Positions 33,482 through 42,855 of a stretch of 64,000 nt of DNA are shown piece after piece. Positions within the stretch are counted from its first letter, which is position 1. Every line of letters begins with the position of its first letter. This DNA comes from Candidatus Dechloromonas phosphoritropha. Its GTDB lineage: Bacteria; Pseudomonadota; Gammaproteobacteria; Burkholderiales; Rhodocyclaceae. The stretch lies in the NCBI GenBank assembly GCA_016722705.1, contig JADKGN010000004.1, positions 1,860,001 to 1,924,000 of the forward strand. Reading direction: 5' to 3'. Below the pieces are notes generated by a model, which made no database searches, had not been told where the DNA came from, and saw nothing but the letters and a program-made list of their open reading frames with translations. A program made the position numbers and the translations under genes.

Positions 33482-34167
33482 GGAAGCACTCCTTGAGTGG
33501 CGTTGGAGCGGACGACGTGGATCGGCTGCGCGAGGTTGGGACGTTGCTGTCCGTGTGCGACACAGCCATCGAAAGCAGCCGGCTCGACCCAACTGTCGTC
33601 GAGTGGCTCGTCATCGGGAATGTTTACTGGCCGCACCTTGCCGCCGGCCAGTTCGAGCAAGGCCCCCAACGCGCTGGCGTAGCGGCTGCTGCGCTTGTCG
33701 AGTCCGTTGAAGATGACATTCAGGATGTCCACGATCTCGTTGAGGAAAGCGCGTGCCTCGCGTGGTGGTTGCGTCGAGGCGTATTCCAGCACCACCGGCA
33801 GGTAATCGGGCATCGCGCCTTCGGTAAGGTACAAGCCGGCCTTCTCAAAGGTCTGCGCCAGGTCGATCATCGCCGGGCCACGCTCGCGCGAATCCCCGTG
33901 CACATGTTCGAAGAGGTGCAGCGCGGTGCTTCGCCCGCTATCGAAGAGTTGCACATAATCGGCTTCAGCGTCGATGTCGGTCTGGCGCTGGATGCTCGCG
34001 ATCAGCGCATCGAGTTCAGCCAGTCGCGCCGCGTCGAGCGCCTGTTCGCGTTGCAGAGCATCGCGCAACTCGTCAAGGTGCTGGCGCAGTTTGGCATCGG
34101 GGTAGCTCAGCAGCCGGGCGAGAACACGTAGCGTGATCGCCATGGCTGGGGTCTTGGGCAAAAGCAT
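33478..34167 (-). CDS. narJ: Nitrate reductase molybdenum cofactor assembly chaperone
   Basis: NarJ binds the N-terminus of NarG and holds it until the molybdenum cofactor and FS0 cluster are inserted. The 229-residue all-helical protein begins with LRVLARLLSYPDAKLRQHLDELRDAL and has the TorD-fold core: YVQLFDSGRSTALHLFEHVHGDSRERGPAMIDLAQTFEKAGL and ELPDYLPVVLEY-like (here AMPDYLPVVLEYAS). It starts 3 bases after narH. It is not part of the final enzyme. The C-terminal 45 residues (PDDEPLDDSWVEPAAFDGC) are the variable acidic tail seen in the family. Confidence 0.96.
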   Translation of the reverse strand: MLLPKTPAMAITLRVLARLLSYPDAKLRQHLDELRDALQREQALDAARLAELDALIASIQRQTDIDAEADYVQLFDSGRSTALHLFEHVHGDSRERGPAMIDLAQTFEKAGLYLTEGAMPDYLPVVLEYASTQPPREARAFLNEIVDILNVIFNGLDKRSSRYASALGALLELAGGKVRPVNIPDDEPLDDSWVEPAAFDGCVAHGQQRPNLAQPIHVVRSNATQGVLP

Positions 34168-34170
34168 CGG

Positions 34171-35703
34171 TCAGACCTCCGCTTTGATAGGAATCGTGCG
34201 CTTCTTCTCGCTGCCGAACAGGCTCGTCTCGCCCATCCCTTCGGAGCAGCCGTTGCCGAACGAGAAGCCACAGCCACCGCGCACGTTAAAGGTGTTCTCG
34301 GCGTACTCGCGATGGGTGGTCGGGATCACAAAGCGGTCCTCGTAGTTGGCGATGGCCATCACGCGATACATCTCTTCGACTTCTGCCTGGGTCATCTGTA
34401 CCTGCTTGAGCACGTCCAAGTTGATGCGGCCTTCGACATGCTTCGCACGTTGATAGGTGCGCATGGCAAGCATGCGCTCGAGCGCGCGCACCACCGGCGC
34501 CGTGTCGCCGGCGGTCAGCAGGTTGGCCAGATACTTGACGGGGATGCGTAGCGAGTTAACATCCGGGATCTCCCCGTTGCTCCCCAAATGGCCGGCATTG
34601 GCCGCAGCGGTGATCGGCGATAGCGGCGGCACGTACCAGACCATCGGCAGGGTTCGGTACTCGGGATGCAGGGGCAAGGCCACCTTCCAGTCAACCGCCA
34701 TTTTGTACACTGGACTCTTGCGCGCGGCCTCCATCCAGGCATCGGGGATGCCGTCGATGCGCGCCTGGGCGATCACTTGGGGATCGTTCGGGTCGAGGAA
34801 GATTTGCAGTTGCGACGGGTACAGGTTGCGATCATGTTCGACGCTGGAGGCTTCCTGAATACGGTCTGCGTCATATAGCAACACGCCAAGGTAACGGATT
34901 CTGCCGACGCAGGTTTCCGAACAGACCGTCGGTTGCCCGGACTCGATTCTTGGGTAGCAGAAGATGCACTTTTCAGCCTTGCCGCTCTTCCAGTTGTAGT
35001 AGATCTTTTTGTACGGACAGCCGCTGACGCACATGCGCCAGCCGCGGCACTTGTCCTGGTCGATCAGAACAATGCCGTCTTCCTCGCGTTTGTAGATTGA
35101 GCCCGACGGGCAACTCGCGACACAGGTCGGGTTCAGGCAGTGCTCGCAAAGCCGCGGCAGGTACATCATGAAAGTGTTCTCGAACTCGCCAACCATCGCC
35201 TTCTGCGTTGCCTCGAAGCCGTCGAAGTTCTTGTCGGCGCTGCGCTTGCTGAACTCGCCGCCCAAGATCTCTTCCCAGTTCGGACCCCAGACAATCTTGT
35301 CCATTTGCATGCCGGTGATCAGACTACGCGGCCGCGCCGTCGGACTGGCCTTCATCTCCGGTGCGCTTTGCAGGTGGTCGTAGTCGAAAGTGAAAGGCTC
35401 GTAGTAGTCGTCGATCTCCGGCAGGTTGGGGTTGGCGAAGATCTTCATCAGCAGCTTCCACTTACCGCCCTGCCGCGGCTCGATCGAGCCATCCGCCTTG
35501 CGCACCCAGCCGCCGTTCCATTTATCCTGGTTCTCCCATTCCTTGGGGTAGCCGATGCCGGGCTTGGTCTCGACGTTGTTGAACCAGGCGTACTCCACTC
35601 CCGGCCGGCTGGTCCAGACGTTCTTGCAGGTCACCGAGCAAGTGTGACAACCAATGCACTTGTCAAGGTTGAGCACCATACCGATCTGTGCACGGACTTT
35701 CAT
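34171..35703 (-). CDS. narH: Respiratory nitrate reductase beta subunit (iron-sulfur)
   Basis: NarH carries electrons from NarI haem to NarG through one [3Fe-4S] and three [4Fe-4S] clusters. Four cysteine groups are visible in the 510 residues: LDKCIGCHTCSVTCKNVW near 14-31, CEHCLNPTCVASCPSG near 184, DKCRGWRMCVSGCPYKK near 217 and KCIFCYPRIESGQPTVCSETCVGR near 244. Trp replaces one Cys in CRGWRMC, which is the known reason that centre is a [3Fe-4S] cluster. The C-terminal RGGCGFSFGNGCSEG is conserved in NarH. The start overlaps narG by 4 bases. Confidence 0.98.
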   Translation of the reverse strand: MKVRAQIGMVLNLDKCIGCHTCSVTCKNVWTSRPGVEYAWFNNVETKPGIGYPKEWENQDKWNGGWVRKADGSIEPRQGGKWKLLMKIFANPNLPEIDDYYEPFTFDYDHLQSAPEMKASPTARPRSLITGMQMDKIVWGPNWEEILGGEFSKRSADKNFDGFEATQKAMVGEFENTFMMYLPRLCEHCLNPTCVASCPSGSIYKREEDGIVLIDQDKCRGWRMCVSGCPYKKIYYNWKSGKAEKCIFCYPRIESGQPTVCSETCVGRIRYLGVLLYDADRIQEASSVEHDRNLYPSQLQIFLDPNDPQVIAQARIDGIPDAWMEAARKSPVYKMAVDWKVALPLHPEYRTLPMVWYVPPLSPITAAANAGHLGSNGEIPDVNSLRIPVKYLANLLTAGDTAPVVRALERMLAMRTYQRAKHVEGRINLDVLKQVQMTQAEVEEMYRVMAIANYEDRFVIPTTHREYAENTFNVRGGCGFSFGNGCSEGMGETSLFGSEKKRTIPIKAEV

Positions 35704-38700
35704 GCGTTTTCTCCTTGCGCCTGCACGAGCGCGATGCGCTCGGCCCCGACCGGCGTGTCGAGCCAGTCGATCTTGTTCATCTTGCGTACCACCACGAACT
35801 CGTCACGGTTCGTGCCGACGGTCCCGTAGTAATTGAAGCCATACGAGAACTGAGCGTAACCTCCAATCATGTGGGTTGGCTTGAGCACGATGCGCGTCAC
35901 CGAGTTGTGAATGCCACCGCGGACGCCCGTGATCTCGGCGCCGGGGGTGTTCACGATTTTTTCCTGAGCGTGATACATCATCACCATACCCGGCTTGACG
36001 CGTTGACTCACAACCGCCCGCGCCGCGATGGCTCCATTGATATTGAAGAGTTCGACCCAGTCGTTGTCGACGATGCCGGCCTTCTTTGCATCGTCTTCAC
36101 TCAACCAGATAATCGGCCCGCCACGGCTAAGCGTCAGCATCATCAGGTTGTCGGTATAGGTCGAGTGAATTCCCCACTTCTGGTGTGGCGTGATGAAGTT
36201 CAACAGGATTTCCGGGTTGCCATTGCTCCTGATTTTGTGAATGCCGGCGGTGGTCTTCAGATCCACCGGTGGGCGATAGCTCGCTAAGCCTTCACCGAAG
36301 GCGATCATCCAAGGGTGGTCAAGATAGAACTGCTGGCGGCCGGTCAGTGTGCGCCAGGGAATCAACTCGTGCACGTTGGTGTAGCCGGCGTTGTAGGAAA
36401 CCGTCTCGCTTTCGATGCCACTCCAGGTGGGTGAGCTGATGATCTTGCGCGGTTGCGCCTGGATATCGCGGAAACGAATCTTTTCGTCCTCGCGGTACAG
36501 CGCCAAGTGAATGTGATCCAGTCCGGTCTGCTTGCCAAGCGCTTTCCATGCCTTGACCGCTACATGGCCGTTGGTTTCGGGCGCGAGTTGAAGAACCACT
36601 TCACAGGCGTCGATATCGCTGTCGATCTTCGGCATGCCGCAAGAAGCGCCTTCAGACAGGACGAGGCCGCTGAGTTCGCCCAGTTGTCTCACCTCGTCTT
36701 GCGTATCCCAGCCGATTCCCTTGCCGCCATTGCCCAGCTTGCTCATCAGCGGACCCAGGGCGGTAAAGCGTTTGAAGACGTTCGGGTAGTCGCGTTCGAC
36801 TACCTGTACCTGCGGCGCGGTCTTGCCGGGAATCAGATCAACCTCGCCGCGCTTCCAGTCCTTCACGTCAAATGGCTGCGCCAGTTCTCCTGCGGTATCG
36901 TGCATCATCGGCGTGAGCACGACTTCACGTTCCACACCCAGATGGCCGACACAGACTTCGCTAAACTTCTTCGCGAATCCCTTGTAGATTTCCCAGTCAC
37001 TCCGTGCCTGCCAGGCCGGGTCTACTGCCGCTGAGAGCGGGTGAATGAAGGGATGCATGTCACTCGTGTTGAGGTCGTTTTTCTCGTACCAAGTCGCCGT
37101 TGGTAGCACGATATCGGAGTAGAGGCAGGTGGTGCTCATGCGAAAATCAAGGGTTACCAATAGATCAAGCTTGCCTTCTGGCCCTTTTTCATGCCAGACG
37201 ACTTCCGTCGGTTTCGCTTGCTCTGCGCCCAGATCCTTGCCCTGCACGCCGTTGCTGGTACCTAGCAGGTGCTTGAGGAAGTATTCATGCCCCTTACCCG
37301 ACGAGCCAAGCAGGTTGGAGCGCCACACGAACATGTTGCGCGGCCAGTTGCTTGGGTGGTCAGGATCCGTACAACTCATCTTCAGCGAGCCATCTTTCAG
37401 CGCCTTGACGAGATAGTCCTTGGCTTCCAGACCGGCAGCCTGTGCATCGCGCACTACCTGCATGGGATTGGTCTGCAGTTGCGGAGCCGAAGGCAACCAT
37501 CCCATCCGCTCGGCTCGCACGTTGTAGTCGATCATGCTACCGGCGTACTTTGTCTTATCCGCGAGTGGCGAGAGCACCTCTTCCATGTCAAGTTTCTCGT
37601 ACCGCCACTGATCGGTGTGGGCGTAGAAGAAGCTGGTGGAGTTCATCTGGCGCGGTGGACGAATCCAGTCGAGCGCGAACGCCAGTGCGGTCCAGCCGGT
37701 CTGCGGACGCAATTTCTCTTGGCCCACGTAATGCGACCAACCGCCGCCGCTCTGGCCGATACAGCCGCATAGCATCAGCATGTTGATGACCCCGCGGTAA
37801 TTCATGTCGCAGTGGTACCAGTGGTTCATCGCCGCGCCGATGATGACCATTGACTTGCCGTGCGTCTTGTCGGCGTTATCCGCGAACTGACGGGCAACCG
37901 TAATGATCTGGTCGCGCGGTACGCCGGTGATACGCTCCTGCCACGCAGGAGTGTAGGGCACGTTGTCGTCGTAGCTGGAGGCCGCCGACTCACCGGGCAA
38001 GCCACGGGCAATGCCATAGTTGGCGACCTGCAAGTCGAACACCGTGGCCACCAGCGCTTCGTGCGCGCCACCTTCGCCGACCAACGTGATGCGCTGAACC
38101 GGAACGATGCGCACCAGCACGTCGCTTTGCGAATTGTTGGGAAAGTGTTCGCTCTCAATGCCGCCGAAATACGGGAAGCCCACCTGCGCCGTGTCGGGTG
38201 CCGGGGACGTCCCTTCGAGCAGGGACAGCTTGAGCTTTACCTTGTCGCCAGCGACTGCCTCGCGTGCTTCGAGATTCCACTTACCTTCGTCAGCACGTCC
38301 TTCAGCGCCCCAACGGAAGCCGATCGAGCCATTCGGTAGCACGGCCTTGCCGGTCTCGTCGAAAGCCACGGTTTTCCACTCGGGGTTGTTACCCTGGCTG
38401 AACTTTCCGTCGAAGTCGGAGGCGCGGACGTAGCGATCCGGGACCATCAGCGTCTCGCCTGTGGAGATGGTATGTTCCTTGAGTATCACCAGCAGGGGTA
38501 GATCCGTGTAGCGGCGCGCATAGTCGTCGAAATACTCGCTGCGCTTATCAAAATAAAATTCTTTCAGGATCACATGCCCCATCGCCATGGCTACTGCAGA
38601 ATCAGTGCCTTGCTTTGGGTGGATCCACAGATCGGCGAGCTTTGCGACTTCCGAATAATCGGGGGTCACAGCCACCGTTTTGGCCCCCTTGTAACGCACC

Positions 38701-39506
38701 TCGGTGAAGAAATGTGCATCGGGCGTTCGCGTTTGCGGTACGTTCGATCCCCAGGCGATGATGAAGGTGGAGTTGTACCAGTCGGCTGACTCGGGAACGT
38801 CAGTCTGCTCGCCCCAGACCTGCGGGCTGGACGGCGGCAGATCGCAGTACCAGTCGTAGAAGCTCAAACATACCCCGCCGATCAGGCTCAGATAGCGACT
38901 GCCGGCTGCGTAGCTGATCATCGACATGGCGGGAATCGGCGAGAATCCCATCACCCGATCAGCGCCGTATTTCTTGATCGTGTAGACGTTTGCTGCGGCC
39001 ACGATTTCGTTGACCTCGTCCCAACTCGAACGGACGAAGCCGCCGAGACCACGCACGCTCTGGTAGTCGCGGCGCTTGCTGTCGGACTCGACAATCGACA
39101 CCCACGCGGCTACCGGATCATACGCCAAGCGCGCTGCGCGCCAGCTCTTGAGCAGGCGCCCGCGCACCATCGGGTGTTTGACGCGGTTGGCGCTGTATAG
39201 GTACCAGCTGTAGCTCGCCCCGCGCGCGCATCCGCGCGGTTCGTGGTTGGGCATATCCCAGCGCGTGCGGGGATAGTCGGTTTGCTGGGTCTCCCAAGTG
39301 ACGATGCCGCCCTTGACGTAAATCTTCCACGAGCACGAACCTGTGCAATTTACGCCATGCGTAGAGCGCACGATCTTGTCGTGCGCCCAACGATTGCGGT
39401 AGGCATCTTCCCAAGTGCGGTCTTCCCCGGTGACCCGGCCATGGTCATTGGAGAATGCTTCTTTCGGGGTGTAGAAGTAGCTCAGTCGGTCTAAGAAATG
39501 GCTCAT
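35700..39506 (-). CDS. narG: Respiratory nitrate reductase alpha subunit
   Basis: NarG reduces nitrate to nitrite at a molybdenum bis-MGD centre on the cytoplasmic side of the membrane. The 1268 residues are full length. The N-terminal FS0 cluster site is STHGVNCTGSCSWK, with His50, Cys54 and Cys58, and Cys near 93 in PRGCARGAS. The nitrate-binding region SYAAGSRYLSLIGGVCLSFYDWYCDLPPSSPQVWGEQTD near 215-250 contains the Asp that ligates Mo. Cofactor-binding blocks GAAMNHWYHCDMNYRG, CGCIGQSGGGWSHYVGQEK and the C-terminal THMIGGYAQFSYGFNYYGTVG are intact. The family has no Tat cleavage. It is followed by narH with overlap. Confidence 0.98.
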   Translation of the reverse strand: MSHFLDRLSYFYTPKEAFSNDHGRVTGEDRTWEDAYRNRWAHDKIVRSTHGVNCTGSCSWKIYVKGGIVTWETQQTDYPRTRWDMPNHEPRGCARGASYSWYLYSANRVKHPMVRGRLLKSWRAARLAYDPVAAWVSIVESDSKRRDYQSVRGLGGFVRSSWDEVNEIVAAANVYTIKKYGADRVMGFSPIPAMSMISYAAGSRYLSLIGGVCLSFYDWYCDLPPSSPQVWGEQTDVPESADWYNSTFIIAWGSNVPQTRTPDAHFFTEVRYKGAKTVAVTPDYSEVAKLADLWIHPKQGTDSAVAMAMGHVILKEFYFDKRSEYFDDYARRYTDLPLLVILKEHTISTGETLMVPDRYVRASDFDGKFSQGNNPEWKTVAFDETGKAVLPNGSIGFRWGAEGRADEGKWNLEAREAVAGDKVKLKLSLLEGTSPAPDTAQVGFPYFGGIESEHFPNNSQSDVLVRIVPVQRITLVGEGGAHEALVATVFDLQVANYGIARGLPGESAASSYDDNVPYTPAWQERITGVPRDQIITVARQFADNADKTHGKSMVIIGAAMNHWYHCDMNYRGVINMLMLCGCIGQSGGGWSHYVGQEKLRPQTGWTALAFALDWIRPPRQMNSTSFFYAHTDQWRYEKLDMEEVLSPLADKTKYAGSMIDYNVRAERMGWLPSAPQLQTNPMQVVRDAQAAGLEAKDYLVKALKDGSLKMSCTDPDHPSNWPRNMFVWRSNLLGSSGKGHEYFLKHLLGTSNGVQGKDLGAEQAKPTEVVWHEKGPEGKLDLLVTLDFRMSTTCLYSDIVLPTATWYEKNDLNTSDMHPFIHPLSAAVDPAWQARSDWEIYKGFAKKFSEVCVGHLGVEREVVLTPMMHDTAGELAQPFDVKDWKRGEVDLIPGKTAPQVQVVERDYPNVFKRFTALGPLMSKLGNGGKGIGWDTQDEVRQLGELSGLVLSEGASCGMPKIDSDIDACEVVLQLAPETNGHVAVKAWKALGKQTGLDHIHLALYREDEKIRFRDIQAQPRKIISSPTWSGIESETVSYNAGYTNVHELIPWRTLTGRQQFYLDHPWMIAFGEGLASYRPPVDLKTTAGIHKIRSNGNPEILLNFITPHQKWGIHSTYTDNLMMLTLSRGGPIIWLSEDDAKKAGIVDNDWVELFNINGAIAARAVVSQRVKPGMVMMYHAQEKIVNTPGAEITGVRGGIHNSVTRIVLKPTHMIGGYAQFSYGFNYYGTVGTNRDEFVVVRKMNKIDWLDTPVGAERIALVQAQGENA

Positions 39507-39539
39507 GTAGATTCCTTGGGAACTAAGGGGTCGGGGAGA

Positions 39540-41189
39540 TCAGGGGTTCTTTACGTACGCATTCGCACGCAGGTAGAACCACCAGTTCAGGATCAGGCAC
39601 AAGGCGTAGAAAACGGCGAAGCCGTACATCGCCGCCTGCGGCGTGCCGGCCTTGATCTGCTCGCCGATGACCACCGGTGCGGCGAAGGCGCCGTAGGCGG
39701 CCACCGCCGAAGTCCACCCCAGCACCGGGCCGGCCTGCTGGCGGTCGAAGATGAAGCCGATCGAGCGGAAGGTTGAGCCGTTGCCGATGCCAGTGGCAGC
39801 GAAGAGCACCATGAACAGCGCCAGGAATAGGAAGAAGTACTGCTCGGGTGTGGCCGAGTGGTAGGCCAGCATCATCACGTAGCCGACCGCTATCGCCGCC
39901 AGCGCCATCACCACGCACACCCATTGCGTGACGATCGATCCGCCGACCTTGTCGGAGATCCAGCCGCCCAGCGGGCGCGTCGCCGCGCCGACGAAGGGGC
40001 CGATCCAGGCATAGGCCAGCACCGGCAGCGCATTCGGATTGCCCTTCGTGTGCGTCATCACACCATTCGCGTCGGGCACGTGGACGACGTCGAAGATGAC
40101 CTTCATCGCCAGCGGCAGCGCCATCGAGAAGCCGATGAATGAACCGAAGGTGACGATGTACAGGACCGTCATCGCCCAAGTGTGCTTGTTGCGGAAGATC
40201 TCGAACTGCTTGGCCACGCCCTCCTTCATCGGGCCGAAGGCGGCAAGCTTCATCACCGTCAGCATGAGCATGATGTCCAGCGGAATCGCCACCCAGACGT
40301 TGAGCAGCCCCAGGCCCGTTGGCGCCGGCAGGTACAGCCAGAGCATGAAGATCGACGGCATGAAAGCCAGCGTGTACAGGTAGGTAATCTTCGAGAAGGC
40401 GACGAGGGGGTTGCCGGTGTTCGGCGAGATCGTCTTCAGGTTGTTCATGCCGAACCAGCACAGGATCGACAGCGGCACCAGCGACAGCACCCAGGCGAAG
40501 CCGGCGTTCTGGATCCAGGTCGGCGTGCCGGCGGCGATCTTGCCGAAGATCCAGCCGCTTTCCTTGATCAGGATTTCGGGCGAGCCGCCGAAGGAACCGA
40601 ACAGTCCTACCGTCATCACCAGCGGGATAACGATTTGCATCGTCGTCACGCCGAAGTTGCCCAGGCCGGCGTTCAGGCCCAGCCCAGTGCCCTGGAGGCG
40701 CTTAGGAAAGAAGGTGCTGATGTTGGACATCGAACTGGCAAAGTTGCCGCCGCCGACCCCAGACCACAGAGCCATCAGCTGGAAGGCCCACAACGGCCAG
40801 TCCTTGTGCTGCAGCACGATGCCGGTGCCGATGGCCGGCGCCAGCAGCATCGCCGTGGTCAGGAAGATGACGTTGCGACCGCCGGCCAGACGGATCAGGA
40901 ACGATGCTGGAATGCGCATCGTCGCACCGGCGATGCCGGCGATCGCGGTCAGCGTGAACAACTCGGCCTGTGTGAACGGGAAACCCAGGTTGAGCATCTG
41001 CACGGTGATGATGCCCCACATGCCCCACACCGCGAAGCCGCACAGCAGCGCGGGAATCGAGATCCACAGGTTGCGGTAGGCGACCTTCTTGCCGGTACTT
41101 TCCCAGAAGGCTTCGTCCTCGGGTCGCCAGTCGCTGACATCGGCCGAACTTGCGCGCGCGGGGGAGGCAGCAGGTGAGGTACTTTGCAT
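39540..41189 (-). CDS. narK2: Nitrate/nitrite transporter NarK2 (antiporter type)
   Basis: This MFS protein of the nitrate/nitrite porter group moves nitrate in and nitrite out during nitrate respiration. It has 549 residues, 12 predicted helices and a 40-residue hydrophilic N-terminal extension. Signatures are GGNFASSMSNISTFFPKRLQGTGLGLNAGLGNFGVT (helix 5, about 175) and the second nitrate-signature region of helix 11 in GNGSTFRSIGFIF and GWTSAVAAYGAFAAPVVIG. Conserved arginines of the pore occur in MRIPASFLIRLAGGR. The start at 41189 has GGAG upstream. It ends 33 bases before narG; narK1 lies just upstream, giving the order narK1-narK2-narG. Confidence 0.94.
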   Translation of the reverse strand: MQSTSPAASPARASSADVSDWRPEDEAFWESTGKKVAYRNLWISIPALLCGFAVWGMWGIITVQMLNLGFPFTQAELFTLTAIAGIAGATMRIPASFLIRLAGGRNVIFLTTAMLLAPAIGTGIVLQHKDWPLWAFQLMALWSGVGGGNFASSMSNISTFFPKRLQGTGLGLNAGLGNFGVTTMQIVIPLVMTVGLFGSFGGSPEILIKESGWIFGKIAAGTPTWIQNAGFAWVLSLVPLSILCWFGMNNLKTISPNTGNPLVAFSKITYLYTLAFMPSIFMLWLYLPAPTGLGLLNVWVAIPLDIMLMLTVMKLAAFGPMKEGVAKQFEIFRNKHTWAMTVLYIVTFGSFIGFSMALPLAMKVIFDVVHVPDANGVMTHTKGNPNALPVLAYAWIGPFVGAATRPLGGWISDKVGGSIVTQWVCVVMALAAIAVGYVMMLAYHSATPEQYFFLFLALFMVLFAATGIGNGSTFRSIGFIFDRQQAGPVLGWTSAVAAYGAFAAPVVIGEQIKAGTPQAAMYGFAVFYALCLILNWWFYLRANAYVKNP

Positions 41190-41227
41190 AAAGGCTCCGA
41201 TTAATAGAGGGTATGGCTTGAGTCGTC

Positions 41228-42472
41228 TTACGGCGCTTGGGTGCTCTTGCCCATGAGATGAGTGGTACGGACTTCGGTGAGATACATCCAGATCAGGGAA
41301 ACCCAGACAACGCCATACATCAACATGAATGCACTTGAGCGGATTCCGGTAAGATCCATCAGCGCGCCGAACATGATCGGCAGCACGAATCCACCTAGGC
41401 CGCCGGCTAATCCGACGACGCCGGAAATGACGCCGATGTTGGCGGGATATTCGTCGGATATATATTTGAATACCGAAGCCTTGCCGAAGGCCCAGCCAAC
41501 GCCTAGCACGAACAACAGAGCGGTAAAGAGGTAGACGTTGAGCCCGATGTGAAACGACTTCGGGCCGCCAACCGTCAGGATAGTGAAGTCGGTCTGTGGG
41601 TAGCTCAGCAGGAATAGGCAGACCCAACTGAGCCACAACACCCACCAGGTCACTGCATGTGCTCCATAGCGATCAGAAAACCAGCCCCCAGCTGCGCGCA
41701 GGACGCCACCGGGCAGCGAAAAGCACGCGGCCAGCAAGGCTGCGGTGGTGATACTCAGACCGAATTCGCCGACGTAGTACTGGACCATCCACAGACTCAT
41801 CGCAACGTAACCGCCAAAAACGATCGAGTAGTACTGACAGAGCTTCCAGACCTTGGGATCCTTGAGCGCCAGCAACTGCTCGCGCCAAGTGATCTTCGAA
41901 TCGACGAGATGGGCCGGATTGGAATGGCTGAAGAACCAGAAGAGCAGTGCGGTAGTGAGCATGACCCCTGAATAGACTTGGGGAACGGCCGTCCAACCGA
42001 AGGCGACGATGAGCACGGGGGCGACGAACTTGTTGACTGCGGCACCAGAGTTGCCGGCACCGAAGATGCCCATGGCAAATCCCTGTCGCTCCCTGCTGAA
42101 CCAGCGCGCCACGTAAGGTGTCCCGACCGAGAATGAGCCGCCAGCCAGGCCCACGAACAGGCCCAGAACCAGAAAGTGCCAGTACGCCGTCGCGTAGGAG
42201 ATCAGGAAAATTGGCACGACGCACAGTAGCATCAGAACGAACATAACGATACGACCGCCGAATTTATCGGTCCACATGCCCAAGGGGACGCGAATCAGGG
42301 AGCCGGTCAGCACTGGGGTGGCCGTCAGCAACCCAAACTCCGTGGCATTGAGACCGAGTGTTGTCCTGATCGGGATGCCGATCACGGCAAACATCATCCA
42401 CACCATGAAGCACACAGTAAACGCCAGCGTGCTGACAATCAACACCGCCAACCCTTGCCCTTGCTTGCTCAT
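41228..42472 (-). CDS. narK1: Nitrate transporter NarK1 (proton symport type)
   Basis: The 414-residue MFS protein with 12 helices is the first gene of the nar operon. The NarK1 type is a nitrate/H+ symporter that supplies substrate at the start of nitrate respiration. It shows MVWMMFAVIGIPIRTTLGLNATEFGLLTATPVLTGSLIRVPLGMWTD (helices 1-2) and the nitrate signature GLAGGSFSVGTPYVARWFSRERQGFAMGIFGAGNSGAAVNKF (helices 4-5, about 110-150), with a second in GWAFGKASVFKYISDEYPANIGVISGVVGLAGGLGGF (about 305-340). Separate narK1 and narK2 genes (fused in some denitrifiers) precede narGHJI. An FNR box lies upstream. Confidence 0.94.
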   Translation of the reverse strand: MSKQGQGLAVLIVSTLAFTVCFMVWMMFAVIGIPIRTTLGLNATEFGLLTATPVLTGSLIRVPLGMWTDKFGGRIVMFVLMLLCVVPIFLISYATAYWHFLVLGLFVGLAGGSFSVGTPYVARWFSRERQGFAMGIFGAGNSGAAVNKFVAPVLIVAFGWTAVPQVYSGVMLTTALLFWFFSHSNPAHLVDSKITWREQLLALKDPKVWKLCQYYSIVFGGYVAMSLWMVQYYVGEFGLSITTAALLAACFSLPGGVLRAAGGWFSDRYGAHAVTWWVLWLSWVCLFLLSYPQTDFTILTVGGPKSFHIGLNVYLFTALLFVLGVGWAFGKASVFKYISDEYPANIGVISGVVGLAGGLGGFVLPIMFGALMDLTGIRSSAFMLMYGVVWVSLIWMYLTEVRTTHLMGKSTQAP

Positions 42473-42510
42473 CGAAACAGACCCCGTGCCTAACCCCTAG
42501 TAACCCGAGT

Positions 42511-42552
42511 AAGTTAACTTGGGAGCATCGTGCGGGAAATGATCTAGATCAA
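42511..42552 (-). promoter_or_regulatory. FNR/Anr-dependent promoter of the nar operon
   Basis: TTGATCTAGATCAT (42539-42552, minus strand) matches TTGAT-N4-ATCAA at 9 of 10 bases. A -10-like TAACTT lies at 42511-42516, just where it falls if the box is centred at -41.5. The ATG of narK1 is 39 bases further down. This is the class II FNR activation layout. No NarL heptamer array was identified with confidence. Confidence 0.78.
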
Positions 42553-42597
42553 GGTTGGTTGATATTGCCTACCATCACCGGTATGACCCAGCAATTC

Positions 42598-42796
42598 TCA
42601 TTTTGAGAAATTGAGCAGGGGCTGCCGTGTATCGTGTCTTAGCGGACATAGTAGAACCCGCTTCTTCGGTGCGGAGCCGTGCTGCCGGTGCTCGCGATCC
42701 TGAAGACCACGACCCGTGCTCAAGCCCAGGTCGACCCAGTCGACGGCACGATAGCAGTGGTCGGTGAAGCGCGAGCAGCCCACCAGCCTTTCAACG
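42598..42796 (-). pseudogene. DUF4338 (DruA-like) C-terminal fragment
   Basis: The minus frame reads RLVGCSRFTDHCYRAVDW, then VDLGLSTGRGLQDREHRQHG, APKKRVLLCPLRHDTRQPLL, stop. This matches the C-terminal end of DUF4338 proteins (CYRAAN-W-LG-T-GRG-D-H-K-PL), the family that includes DruA of the Druantia anti-phage system and relatives linked to transposons. Only about 64 residues remain of some 300-400. The 5' part is lost where the IS630 material begins. No other Druantia gene is present. Confidence 0.65.
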
Positions 42797-42855
42797 ATTC
42801 AGGGGTGGAGGCTGTGATTCGAATTCGCATTAGAAAGCACATTAATAATCCAGTC

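Noticed and set aside
42598..42796. A complete Druantia defence system
   Set aside because: Only a 64-residue DUF4338 tail is present; none of the large helicase or other Druantia genes is in the window.
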